Below, one piece after another: positions 1 to 9,900 of a DNA stretch of 62,383 bases. The notes under the pieces are model-generated. The model made no database searches, had not been told where the DNA came from, and was given only the letters and a program-made list of their open reading frames with translations. Made by a program: the position numbers and the translations under genes. The stretch comes from Isotricha intestinalis (Eukaryota > Ciliophora > Litostomatea > Vestibuliferida > Isotrichidae): positions 1 to 62,383 of the forward strand of contig JAJJLU010000375.1 in assembly GCA_023807065.1 (NCBI GenBank), given 5' to 3'. Each line of letters opens with the position of its first letter. Position 1 is the stretch's first letter.

Positions 1-53
1 CCCCAATCCCCAATCCCCAATCCCCAATCCCCAATCCCCAATCCCCAATCCCC
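1..53. repeat. Left telomere, (CCCCAAT)7
   Basis: Seven perfect tandem copies of the 7-mer CCCCAAT fill bases 1-49, followed by CCCCA. C-rich repeats at a 5' end are the expected orientation for a telomere (G-strand unit ATTGGGG). The unit resembles ciliate G4T2 and G4T4 telomeres but is 7 nt long and contains one A on the G strand. The array is short, as is typical of macronuclear chromosome ends. Confidence 0.93.
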
Positions 54-314
54 ACTTAACCCATTGTTTTTAAAAAAATTAAATGTTTATTGATAATTAA
101 AATATAATATTTATTTTCAAAATTTATAAATTAATTTTTTTTAAATAATTTTATTTCATTTATTAAAATTATTTTTTAAGCATTCAATCCTTCTTTGAAA
201 ACATTTTGATTAATTTTATGAAAAATAATTATTTAAAAAATACTCAATGATTAAATAAATGATAAAATAAATTTAATATTTATATAAAAAACAATATAGA
301 TTTAAATTAAAAAA
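54..314. other. Left subtelomeric spacer and leader of the first gene
   Basis: This spacer of about 260 bp is almost pure A/T and separates the telomere from the first start codon. It must contain the promoter and 5' leader of the kinase gene. I see no ORF, RNA gene or repeat in it. The gene begins within 0.3 kb of the chromosome end. Confidence 0.6.
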
Positions 315-2705
315 ATGACTGAATCTTACAAAATAAAACCAGAAGAATTTGAATCAGAATATGAAACAAAAGAAATAATAGGTAAAGGAACATTTAGTGA
401 AGTAAAATTAGGAATAAACAGAAAAACCAAAGAAAAAGTAGCAATAAAAATATTAGAAAAACGTAAATTAATAAACAAAGATGATTTAGAAAGAGTAGAA
501 AGAGAAATAAAAATATTAAAAAATTTCAATAATTTAAACATAGTAAAAACCAATGAAATATTTCAAACAGAAAACTATCATTTTTTCATAATGGAATATT
601 GTGAAAATGGAGAATTATTTAATTACATAGTAGAAAAGCAAAGATTGAATGATAAAGAATCATCATATTTTTATTATCAATTAATAAATGGATTAGAATA
701 TATTCATTCAAAAGGAGTAGTTCATAGAGATTTAAAACCAGAAAATTTATTATTAGGAAAAGGAAATATATTAAAAATCATAGATTTTGGTTTATCAAAT
801 TATTTTGATGGAAAAAACTTTTTAAGTACTCCTTGTGGAAGTCCTTGTTATGCTTCTCCTGAAATGGTTTCTGGAAATAATTATAATGGATTTTATATTG
901 ATGTTTGGAGTACTGGTATTATTTTATATGCTATGATTTGTGGTTATTTACCTTTTGAAGATAATGATAATGAAATTTTATTTCAAAAAATTTCCAAATG
1001 TAATATTGATTATCCTAGTATTATTTCTAAAAATGCTAAAAATTTAATGAAAAGAATTATTGTCCCTGATCCTGAAAAAAGAATAAAAATTGAAGAAATT
1101 AAATTACATCCTTACTATTTACAAGGAGAAGCTATTTTTAAACGTATGCATCCTGAATTCTTTACAAGCAAAAATAATATTCCTGCTGATATTGGAGCTG
1201 ATTCACCTTTAATTAAAGAAGAATTGTTAATTGGACAAGATATTTCAAATAATAAGAATGAAGCAAAAAAGAATAAAGATGAAATAATACATAATAATAT
1301 TAGTGCGAGAAAAGAAAATGAAAAAATTGAATTAAATAAAGAAGTTGAAAAAAATGAAATTAATACAAATATTAAGACTGAACAAAATATAGAAAAAAGA
1401 AATGATGAAAATATTAAAAGTGAAAAACCAAATAGTGATCTTATTAATGAATATAATAATCAAAATCAAAAAGATCATCATATTACATCTCAAACACACT
1501 CTACTAAAACATCTTCAATTGACCCTGCAATAAATAATATAAAAAATAATCAAAAAAATATTAGTCAAAGAGGAAATAGTTATAATAAAACTTCAATGAA
1601 TGCTAATCAAGAATTACTTTCTTATCAAAAAAAAATTCAAGAAATTAAAAAAAGTTTAGATGAATTAGCTCAAAAAACTTTTAAAAATGATAGAAATAAA
1701 AAAAATCAAAGAGCCACTACTGTAACTAATTCAAATTTGAAATCTTTTAACGATAAAAAAACTCAATATACTATTAATCAAGATTATTCTAATATTAATA
1801 ATCTTCTAAATAATTTAAGACTTTCTACTGAAGAAGATATAATAAATAAAGAACATGATAGATTTAAAAAGTATAATTTAAATAATAATTATATTTCATC
1901 AATTCCAAATACAAATTTTTATTATCAAACAACTAGAGGAAAAAGTGCTAGTAATAATAGTAACAATATAAAAATTAATAATATTGATTTTACTAAAAGT
2001 TATAGAAGTAATTATTATACAAATACAAATACTGTTAATAATCATTTATATCAACCTTTTTCTTTTCTAAACAACAATAACATAAAACAAGGAAATATTG
2101 ACTTTTTAAAATATTCAAAAAATCTTAAACCTTCAGATCATAATAGATTAAATATTAATACTCATAATAATTTTAATGTAAATACTAATAATATTCAAGG
2201 AAATAATATAAATACTTTTAATCTTTCAACAAATTACAAAATTTATAATTTTAATGTAAATAAAAAAAATAATGATATAATAAATACAAAAGGCCCTTTA
2301 TCAAATTATAAATTTTTAACCACTCCAACTAATATAGATAGATTTAATTCGAATAAAAAAACATATAGTAACAATTTCAATAAATTATCAAATTCAATTG
2401 ATTTAAGAAAATCAAGTGAAAATAATAATAATAACTTTTTAAAAAATAATAAAACAAATAAAAATCCAATTTCTAATTATTATTCTAAAAACATTTATTT
2501 CAAAAATCCTATTGAACCAACATATTTTAACACTGACTCTAATAGAAATCAATTTTATAAATATAATAATATTATTCCTAATCATAGAAACACAAATATT
2601 AATACAAATTATTTAAGATCAAGTTTAGATTCTTTACATACTAATCCAAATAATTATCGAATTAATAATTTAGGAAGATCTTATAATTTTTCATTAAAAA
2701 AATAA
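315..2705 (+). CDS. SNF1/AMPK-type serine/threonine protein kinase
   Basis: This 796-aa cytosolic protein kinase has its catalytic domain at about residues 18-268. Visible motifs are the glycine loop GKGTFSEV (23-30), the catalytic lysine in VAIK (K45), HRDLKPEN (137-144), DFG (157-159) and an activation loop STPCGSPCYASPE (171-183). That loop is typical of the CAMK group, AMPK/SNF1/MARK branch, with Thr172 or its neighbours as the likely activating phosphosite. The rest (280-796) is a long Asn/Lys-rich disordered tail with no recognisable domain. No UBA or KA1 domain could be seen, so assignment to AMPK alpha itself is not secure. Codon use changes abruptly near nt 780-900: Ile is ATA before and ATT after. 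The start is the first ATG, in an A-rich context. Confidence 0.9.
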   Translation: MTESYKIKPEEFESEYETKEIIGKGTFSEVKLGINRKTKEKVAIKILEKRKLINKDDLERVEREIKILKNFNNLNIVKTNEIFQTENYHFFIMEYCENGELFNYIVEKQRLNDKESSYFYYQLINGLEYIHSKGVVHRDLKPENLLLGKGNILKIIDFGLSNYFDGKNFLSTPCGSPCYASPEMVSGNNYNGFYIDVWSTGIILYAMICGYLPFEDNDNEILFQKISKCNIDYPSIISKNAKNLMKRIIVPDPEKRIKIEEIKLHPYYLQGEAIFKRMHPEFFTSKNNIPADIGADSPLIKEELLIGQDISNNKNEAKKNKDEIIHNNISARKENEKIELNKEVEKNEINTNIKTEQNIEKRNDENIKSEKPNSDLINEYNNQNQKDHHITSQTHSTKTSSIDPAINNIKNNQKNISQRGNSYNKTSMNANQELLSYQKKIQEIKKSLDELAQKTFKNDRNKKNQRATTVTNSNLKSFNDKKTQYTINQDYSNINNLLNNLRLSTEEDIINKEHDRFKKYNLNNNYISSIPNTNFYYQTTRGKSASNNSNNIKINNIDFTKSYRSNYYTNTNTVNNHLYQPFSFLNNNNIKQGNIDFLKYSKNLKPSDHNRLNINTHNNFNVNTNNIQGNNINTFNLSTNYKIYNFNVNKKNNDIINTKGPLSNYKFLTTPTNIDRFNSNKKTYSNNFNKLSNSIDLRKSSENNNNNFLKNNKTNKNPISNYYSKNIYFKNPIEPTYFNTDSNRNQFYKYNNIIPNHRNTNINTNYLRSSLDSLHTNPNNYRINNLGRSYNFSLKK

Positions 2706-2808
2706 AAATTCTATTTTTTTTAATTTTTTTATAAAATATTTAAAAAAATCATAATATAATATAATTAACCTAAATATTTAATATGATATAAAAAATATAA
2801 AATTAGAA

Positions 2809-3762
2809 ATGGATTCTAATCCTGAGACAATAAAAAGTGAACAAAATAATGAAGAAGAAAAAAATGAAAATCCAGAAAAAACAGAAAATAATATAGATGA
2901 AGAGAAAAAAGAAGAAATAAAAACAAATGAATTAGAATCAATGAATCAAAAAGAAGATTCCAACATAAAAACTGATAATACTAATATATATAATAGATAT
3001 GAAGATTTTGAAAAAAGATATCAAGAAATAAAATTAAAGGTAATTCATGGAAATGTTAAAGATAAAAAAGAAGATTATAAATTACAAGATAAGAAAAGAA
3101 CTATGAATGATAAAAATAGAAAAAAACAATTTCAAGAAATAAATTCTAAATTAGATGGAAAAGAAAGTAATGAAATATTAGATAGTAACCAATTAAAAGA
3201 ATTTGATATTATAAATGATTTTTATTATAAATTAGAAAATTTTTATGCAGATGCTGAAAAAAAAGAAAAAAAAGAAGATTTTGAATTATATAATTCAACT
3301 TATAAAAATATATCTTTAAAAACTCCTAGAAGAACTAAGAATAATGAATCTTCAGATTTTTATTCTTTTAGTTCTGATAAAAATAATCCTACAAATTTAA
3401 AAATTTCATCTAATAAAAATAATTATATAAATATATTTAAACCAAATACAATTAATGCTATTTCTTCTATTAAAAGTGCAGGAATAAATAAAAAGCCTAA
3501 AGCATATATTCAAAAAAGAGATATTCAATTTAATAAAAAATATTATAATAATGAATTACAAAATTTAAATTCATTGTTATTTGGTAGTTATGGAACTTCA
3601 TTTAAGAAAAAAAAAGATAAAGAAACTATTGATCCATTTTTTATTCTTAAAAATAATAATAATACAAGAAGTTTTAGATTTATGGAACAAGGAAATAATA
3701 ATTTTTTAAAGTTTTCAAAAAAAACAACTTCTTACAAACCTTCTATAAATATGGTTATTTAA
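2809..3762 (+). CDS. Hypothetical charged, low-complexity protein
   Basis: I do not recognise this 317-aa protein. Residues 1-60 are Glu/Lys/Asn-rich and acidic. Residues 62-165 are charged and probably helical (around YEDFEKRYQEIKLK and FYYKLENFYADAEKK). The C-terminal half is basic and Ser/Asn-rich, with TPRR and FKKKKDK patches. There is no signal peptide or membrane segment. It starts 104 bp downstream of the kinase on the same strand, but nothing shows cotranscription. Codon use matches the neighbouring genes, so it is probably a real lineage-specific gene. Confidence 0.7.
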   Translation: MDSNPETIKSEQNNEEEKNENPEKTENNIDEEKKEEIKTNELESMNQKEDSNIKTDNTNIYNRYEDFEKRYQEIKLKVIHGNVKDKKEDYKLQDKKRTMNDKNRKKQFQEINSKLDGKESNEILDSNQLKEFDIINDFYYKLENFYADAEKKEKKEDFELYNSTYKNISLKTPRRTKNNESSDFYSFSSDKNNPTNLKISSNKNNYINIFKPNTINAISSIKSAGINKKPKAYIQKRDIQFNKKYYNNELQNLNSLLFGSYGTSFKKKKDKETIDPFFILKNNNNTRSFRFMEQGNNNFLKFSKKTTSYKPSINMVI

Positions 3763-4078
3763 TCATAAAATTAATTTATTTTAAAAGCAAATTTCAAAAA
3801 AATAAATCAGAAAAAAATATTTAAAAATCAATAAAGTGCCATTTATAATGATTTAAAAAAATATTTTATTTTATTTCTAAAATATTTATTTTTACTCTTT
3901 TAAATTATCAAATAGATTATATAAATTTCTTTTCTACATTTTAATCTTTTTTCTCAAAGTTATATTTAAAAAAATTGTCTATAATTAATTATTGTAATCC
4001 TTTACACCTTATTTATATTATATTAAAGGAAAATAATTTTCTATTTATAAATTATAAAAGATATTAAAAAATCTTTTG
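3763..4078. other. Intergenic spacer between convergent genes
   Basis: This stretch of about 316 bp lies between the 3' ends of two converging genes and is almost entirely A/T. It should hold both polyadenylation regions. I see no ORF, repeat or structured RNA. Confidence 0.5.
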
Positions 4079-5692
4079 TTATTTGTTTAAATTTTTCTTA
4101 GTTTCGAAAACATAGTTATAATTAATAAAATTATAATTATCCTTTTCTTCATCACATTCATCATTAGCATTTTCTTCATCTTCTTTAATAGAATTAGATT
4201 TTAAATAAGAACTAAAAGAAGTAGAAAAACCATTTTTAGTTATATGATAATTTAAATTTCCACTATTATTATTAGAAAAAAAGTCAATATCATATAAAAT
4301 AGCATAAGAAGAAATTGAATTTTTCAAAGTATATTCATCTTGTAAATTAAGAAATAAATTTTTAGAACAATAACTTTTATGTAATTTTTGTGCTTGATCT
4401 AAAATATCTTCTAATATAATATATTTATTATTATCTTTTATCTTATATAATATACTTCCAGTCGGGGTACCATCACCATAAGAAATAGTAAAAAATTTTT
4501 TGATGTATTCAAAAAAATCAAAAGCATCTTCTAAATTCATTAAATCTTTTGATATATGATTTATTAAACTTATACTAAAAGAGATAATAAAATATAATCC
4601 AGTTGAAAGTATATTATCCCAAACTCTATAATTTAAATAAGGTGGAAAACAAACAGTATATAAAGTTTGAATCCATTTTCCAATCCAAGCTTCATGGGAA
4701 ATTTCAAGCTTAGTAATAAATTTTTGAAATTCTGGATTTTCTTTTTCTAAAATATGATCAAATATATATAAATAACAAGATAATAAAGGAAAATTATCAA
4801 TATAAAAACCTCTAATATTAAAATTAGTATCAAAATTTTTACTAAAAAGTGAGATTAACATATAAAAAGTTTCTAATTCATTATAATCATTCATTTCTAA
4901 TAAAAATCCAGTTATAAAATTTATTCCTTGACAATAACCACAATCTTTATCTATATTTGCCATTACTCTTAAAACTCTATATAAATTATTTTCTTTTTCT
5001 TCTCTTTCAGATTTAGTTCTTTTTAATTCAATTATATTATTCTCATTTACAGTTCTATTTAAATCTTTTTTAATTTGATTATCGGATTTTTGTTCAACAT
5101 CCATTAATAAATATTTCTTATATAATAAATCATTTCTATATTCTGGTATATTTGTTATTATCATCCAACTTATCCATCTTAAACTATCAGGAGGACCTTT
5201 TCTTACTCTTTGTAAAAAATGTAATTTATTTATTTGATAATATCTTCTTAATGATAATTCAAATATATTTGGGCTTGAAGTTATTAAACTATAATTTAAT
5301 ATTGATTCTTCATGATTTGTTCTAATTTTTTTTACATTATTTTCAGTTTTATTAGAATTTTTAGGAGATAATATACTTTTATATATATTATCATCTGGGA
5401 AAGATTTACATTTAGATAATTTTTTTTCTATGAATATTTCATTTTCTGAATTAAAAACCATTTTAAACCATTTTGCAAATCTTTCTAATCTTTTTTTTAC
5501 TCTTATTGGGTTTATTATTCCTTTTGAAATTTCAATTTTTTGTCCTTCTTTTTTATCATTTTCATTTATTTGATAAGGTTTATAATTTTTTAAAAAATTA
5601 TATTCATTACGAATTTTCTGTTCAAATGGTGTATCTGAATCTTTCAAATGACTTTCTATTAATTCTATATCTTTTTGAGAAATATTTCCCAT
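4079..5692 (-). CDS. TBC-domain Rab GTPase-activating protein
   Basis: This 537-aa protein has a TBC (Tre-2/Bub2/Cdc16) domain spanning roughly residues 165-400, which accelerates GTP hydrolysis by Rab proteins. Both dual-finger motifs are intact: IKKDLNRT (the IxxDxxRT arginine finger, about residues 209-216) and GYCQG (the YxQ glutamine finger, about residue 251). Upstream PPDSLRWISW matches the first conserved TBC block, and YRVWDNIL lies in the C-terminal half. The N-terminus MGNISQK fits N-myristoylation, suggesting a membrane-attached GAP. The C-terminus is acidic and Asn-rich. The Rab target cannot be told from sequence alone. The gene is transcribed away from a 1.25 kb spacer shared with the giant surface-protein gene. 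Confidence 0.92.
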   Translation of the reverse strand: MGNISQKDIELIESHLKDSDTPFEQKIRNEYNFLKNYKPYQINENDKKEGQKIEISKGIINPIRVKKRLERFAKWFKMVFNSENEIFIEKKLSKCKSFPDDNIYKSILSPKNSNKTENNVKKIRTNHEESILNYSLITSSPNIFELSLRRYYQINKLHFLQRVRKGPPDSLRWISWMIITNIPEYRNDLLYKKYLLMDVEQKSDNQIKKDLNRTVNENNIIELKRTKSEREEKENNLYRVLRVMANIDKDCGYCQGINFITGFLLEMNDYNELETFYMLISLFSKNFDTNFNIRGFYIDNFPLLSCYLYIFDHILEKENPEFQKFITKLEISHEAWIGKWIQTLYTVCFPPYLNYRVWDNILSTGLYFIISFSISLINHISKDLMNLEDAFDFFEYIKKFFTISYGDGTPTGSILYKIKDNNKYIILEDILDQAQKLHKSYCSKNLFLNLQDEYTLKNSISSYAILYDIDFFSNNNSGNLNYHITKNGFSTSFSSYLKSNSIKEDEENANDECDEEKDNYNFINYNYVFETKKNLNK

Positions 5693-6974
5693 TTTTAATT
5701 TTTATATTGTTAAATATTTAATTATATCTTCTTTAGTTGTTTCTTTTTATCGGTTAAATTTGTTTTTTTAAAATATTTATTTGTAAATAAGAATTATATT
5801 TTAGTAAGAAAAATATATGTCTTTATAACTTCTATTTATTTAGAAAAAAGAAAGTCAATTTTAAAAAATTAAAAAATGAATTAATTAAAAATATATATGG
5901 GCTATTTTTTCATTTAAATTTATATTTAATTTTAGCTTTACTTATGCATTACCCCGGATTTTTTTTAAATATATTAAAAAATGTAATTTAATCCCTATTT
6001 TTTATTAAAAAATTTAACTTGATTTTTTATTTCAATAATGTTTGCTTCCTTAAAATTAAATTCTTTATTACATAATAAAATAATATTAATCAATAATTAC
6101 TTTATAAAATTATCATTAATTTACAGCCTAATTTTAATCTAAAAATCACAGACTAAGATAAATTAATATTTACAGATTTAAATTAAAAAAAAAATACAAT
6201 CTATATATTACTTATTTTATTATATCTTATTAAATCTTTACTTAATATATTTCAAATATTTTCAATAACTTGAATCAATTATTATTTATTATATTGTTTT
6301 ATCAAACTTCCTTTACAAATAATATTAATACTCATTTTCTATTATTAAGAGTCTATATTAAAAAATTCTTTTACATATATTAAACGATTAACTTTCATTT
6401 TTCAATGAAAAGAATCAACACATCACTATTATTTATAGAAAAATTTATTAATAAATGTTCAAATAGGATAAATAATTGTAATTATGTTATAATTGATATA
6501 ATATTTTTAATTATTAATAGATTAATAAAATAAGAAAAAATAATCTTCTTAAAACTTTATTTGTTGAAATTCCTGAAGCATTAATTTATCTATAATTACT
6601 ATATAAAGTTAATCTTTTAAAATTTTTCTGAAATTTTTTGAAATAAAAATTTTAAATCAACAATAAACTGAATATATTTATTTTCTTGAAATAAATAATC
6701 AATTTTAAGAAGAGTTAATATGAAAACTACAGTACTTTATAAAAGAACAATACTTTAATATAAAAGAATAATATATAATCTAATTTCCTAATTAAAAAAT
6801 ATGTTAAAAATAAAGACTTAGAATTATTAAATAAAAATGTTAATTATAAAATAAAGTATAAAATATTTATATCATGCAAACCATAATAATAGTCTAAAAT
6901 TAAATTCTTCATTTTTTATTATTTTCTAATTAATAATTATTTATAAAGTCAAATAAAAATTTTTTATTTTAGAA
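5693..6974. other. Long divergent intergenic region (1.28 kb)
   Basis: This is the longest spacer in the window, between the 5' ends of the minus-strand TBC gene and the plus-strand surface-protein gene. It presumably contains both promoters. It is A/T-rich throughout, with a small GC patch (ccccgg) near 5952. I found no tRNA-like cloverleaf, tandem repeat or coding frame on either strand. Its size is unusual next to the typical 60-400 bp gaps here. Confidence 0.5.
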
Positions 6975-9900
6975 ATGAAATTTCATATTTCTTCTTTAAT
7001 ATATTTTATAATTTTACTTTTATTAACTAATTCCCAAACTATAGAAGAATTAATTATAGATTCTATTAAAAATTATTCATTACAAAATAATACAGAAATC
7101 ATAATAAAAACACCTATTCAAAATGAAAATAATAATTATATTGTATATAATTTTTTAATTCAAAATACTTCAAAAATACAAGTTTATATTTCAAATAATA
7201 AAGAAAAAGCCAATAACAAAGAAACAATATTTAAATTACCTTTATATGGAGAAAAAAAAATAATTATTCCCAAAAATTATTATAAATCTAAAAATAATCT
7301 TTACTTAAATATAACCTGTGAATATAATTGTTTTTTTGAAATAAATGTTAAATCTTTTAATATGATTCATATTGAAGAAGATCAAACAATCTCTTTAAGT
7401 TCTTTTGATAATTCAAATGAATATATATTTAATTATAAATATTCAAGCGATAAAATAAAAATTGATAATGATATAAAAAAAAATATTTATGCATATTCAA
7501 CTCATATTAATAATTTTGATATGGAAATATCATTTATTGAACAAGATTCAGAAAAAAAATTAAAAATTACTGAAAAATTTATTCAAGGATATTTTTATCA
7601 AATAACTCCTAATATTTATAAGCCATGTGAAAATTGTTATTTTAAAATAATGATAAAAATAAAAAATAAAGATAATTTTATCTCTTTAAATATTGATAAT
7701 CATTATTTCAATAATAATAAAATAATACCAAATAAAAAATATTTTGGATTAATTCCAACAGATAAAAATGAATGTTTTTATTTTAATTCGGTTGATGAAT
7801 TTGAATATTTTATTGATTTCTTTGTTGATAATCCTATGAATTCATTTGAATTTAAAAATTTAGATGGAAAAATAAAAATAATAAATTTTAGTAAAAATGA
7901 TTATTTTATAAATGAAAAACAAGGTACAATATGTTTGAATAGAATCACGAATTCAAATATAAAAAAACCTATTCCATATCAATTTATAATATATAATGCA
8001 GATAAAATGACAATTAATCAACCTTTTATTTCAATTATTGATAATACATATTTGATAGAAAGAAAAGTAAAAATGAGTAAAAATCATATTTATAGACCTT
8101 CAATACTAAATAAAGAAAAAACAAATTTTTACATTTATAATAATAATGGATATATGAATGTTATGGAATTTACTTGTGAAAATTTTCCTTATTGTATTAT
8201 TAATGATGTAAGTGCAACTCCTTTAAATTATACAACAAAGAATTATTATTCTTTTGGTAATGAATTTTATGGTACAATTGATAATTATAATCCAAATTTA
8301 TTTAATTCTAAAACTAATTTGTTAATTATTCAATGTGTAAGTGGAAGAGATTTTTATGGAGAAGAAAATGAAGGAAAATGTAGTTTTAATATTATTTTTT
8401 ATTCAGATAAAGATATATTAAATATAGTTCCAAATAAAAAATTTAGTTTATTAAATAATTATAATAAAAAAACTCAAACAACTTTAAAATTTTATATCCC
8501 AGAAAATAATATGAAAAAAACTATAATTAATACTTATACTTTTCATGGTTCAACTTATCCGATTTTAAAAAATGCTCCAAAAGATACTCAAATTTATTAT
8601 TATGGTAATTTAATTTCAATTGAATTTATAAATGAAAAAACAGAAAATTATACAAAAGAATATGAATTATTAATTGAAAATGATGGTAAAGATTTAACAT
8701 CTATTTTAATTTCTTTAGATGAAGGAAAAGAAAAAGTTGAAGAATATCTTTGGTTTAATCAAGATATATTAGTTACTTTATCTGAAAAAACTAAATCTAA
8801 GAAAATTATTATTGATCATATTCCTCAAACTTCAGGAGGAAAAGAATTAGATGGTTTAATATCACATTTTCATTTATTAAATTGCGATGTAAATATTAAA
8901 TATATTTTATTTGAAGGAGATAATATTTATAAATCATTAAAATTTGATAATTTTTTATATATGAATATTGAAAAAGATTTTAGTGAATTTAATGATAAAG
9001 TTGAATTTGATATTGAATTAATTAATATATTTCAAGGTGAAGAAATTTGTATGATTTATTTTACTTCTTATTTATTAGATAATTATGAAAATGTTAATGG
9101 TAAACCTATAATTTTAAATGAAAATATTCCTAGTAAAATGTTTTTTGATTTTCAAACTGTAACTGATGTTAAATATTATTATTTAATATTAAATTATGAA
9201 AAACCTACAATAATAAATTTTGAATTTAATGATTTTTCAATCTTTTCAATAGGTTATTCATTAAATCATCAATATAATCTTAAATTATTTACTTTATATC
9301 ATAGTAATAAAATTATAATATATCCAAATGAAATAAAAAAAAATTGTACAAATACTTTATTATGTAAGTTATATATATTAGTTCAATCAAGTAAAGCATC
9401 TGTATACAATGATTTTACAAAAAAACCTCTTTTTACAATCACAGTAAAAACAATGGATGAACTTCCAGTAACTTATATAAATAGTAATTCAGTATTTAAT
9501 GATATAATAATTGGAAAACAAATTCAATATTATTATTCAAATATTGGAAATGGAGATAAAGGTTCAATATTAATTAATAATAAAAAAGGAAGTGGAATTT
9601 TATTTGCAAAAATATATTCTTCTTCTTCTTGGGATTATATTCCTAATTGGCAAAATAAAATATATTTACCTACAAAAGATGATAAACAAGAAGAAAATTT
9701 AATTTTTGACATAAATAAAAATGAAATATCTTTTAATGAAAAACATACATCAAAATGTTCTAATTTTAATAAATGTCAAATATTAATTGGGGTTATTAGT
9801 AATGATCATATTGAAGGTGAAGATGATGAAAAAAGTGTTTATGAATATTCAATTCATTTAATTAAAAATAAAAATAATTCAAATAATTCAATTGTAACTA

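Noticed and set aside
5693..6974. tRNA, rRNA or other structured RNA in the long spacer
   Set aside because: No GC-rich stems, no T-loop-like GGTTCRA sequence and no cloverleaf pairing were found here or in the other spacers.
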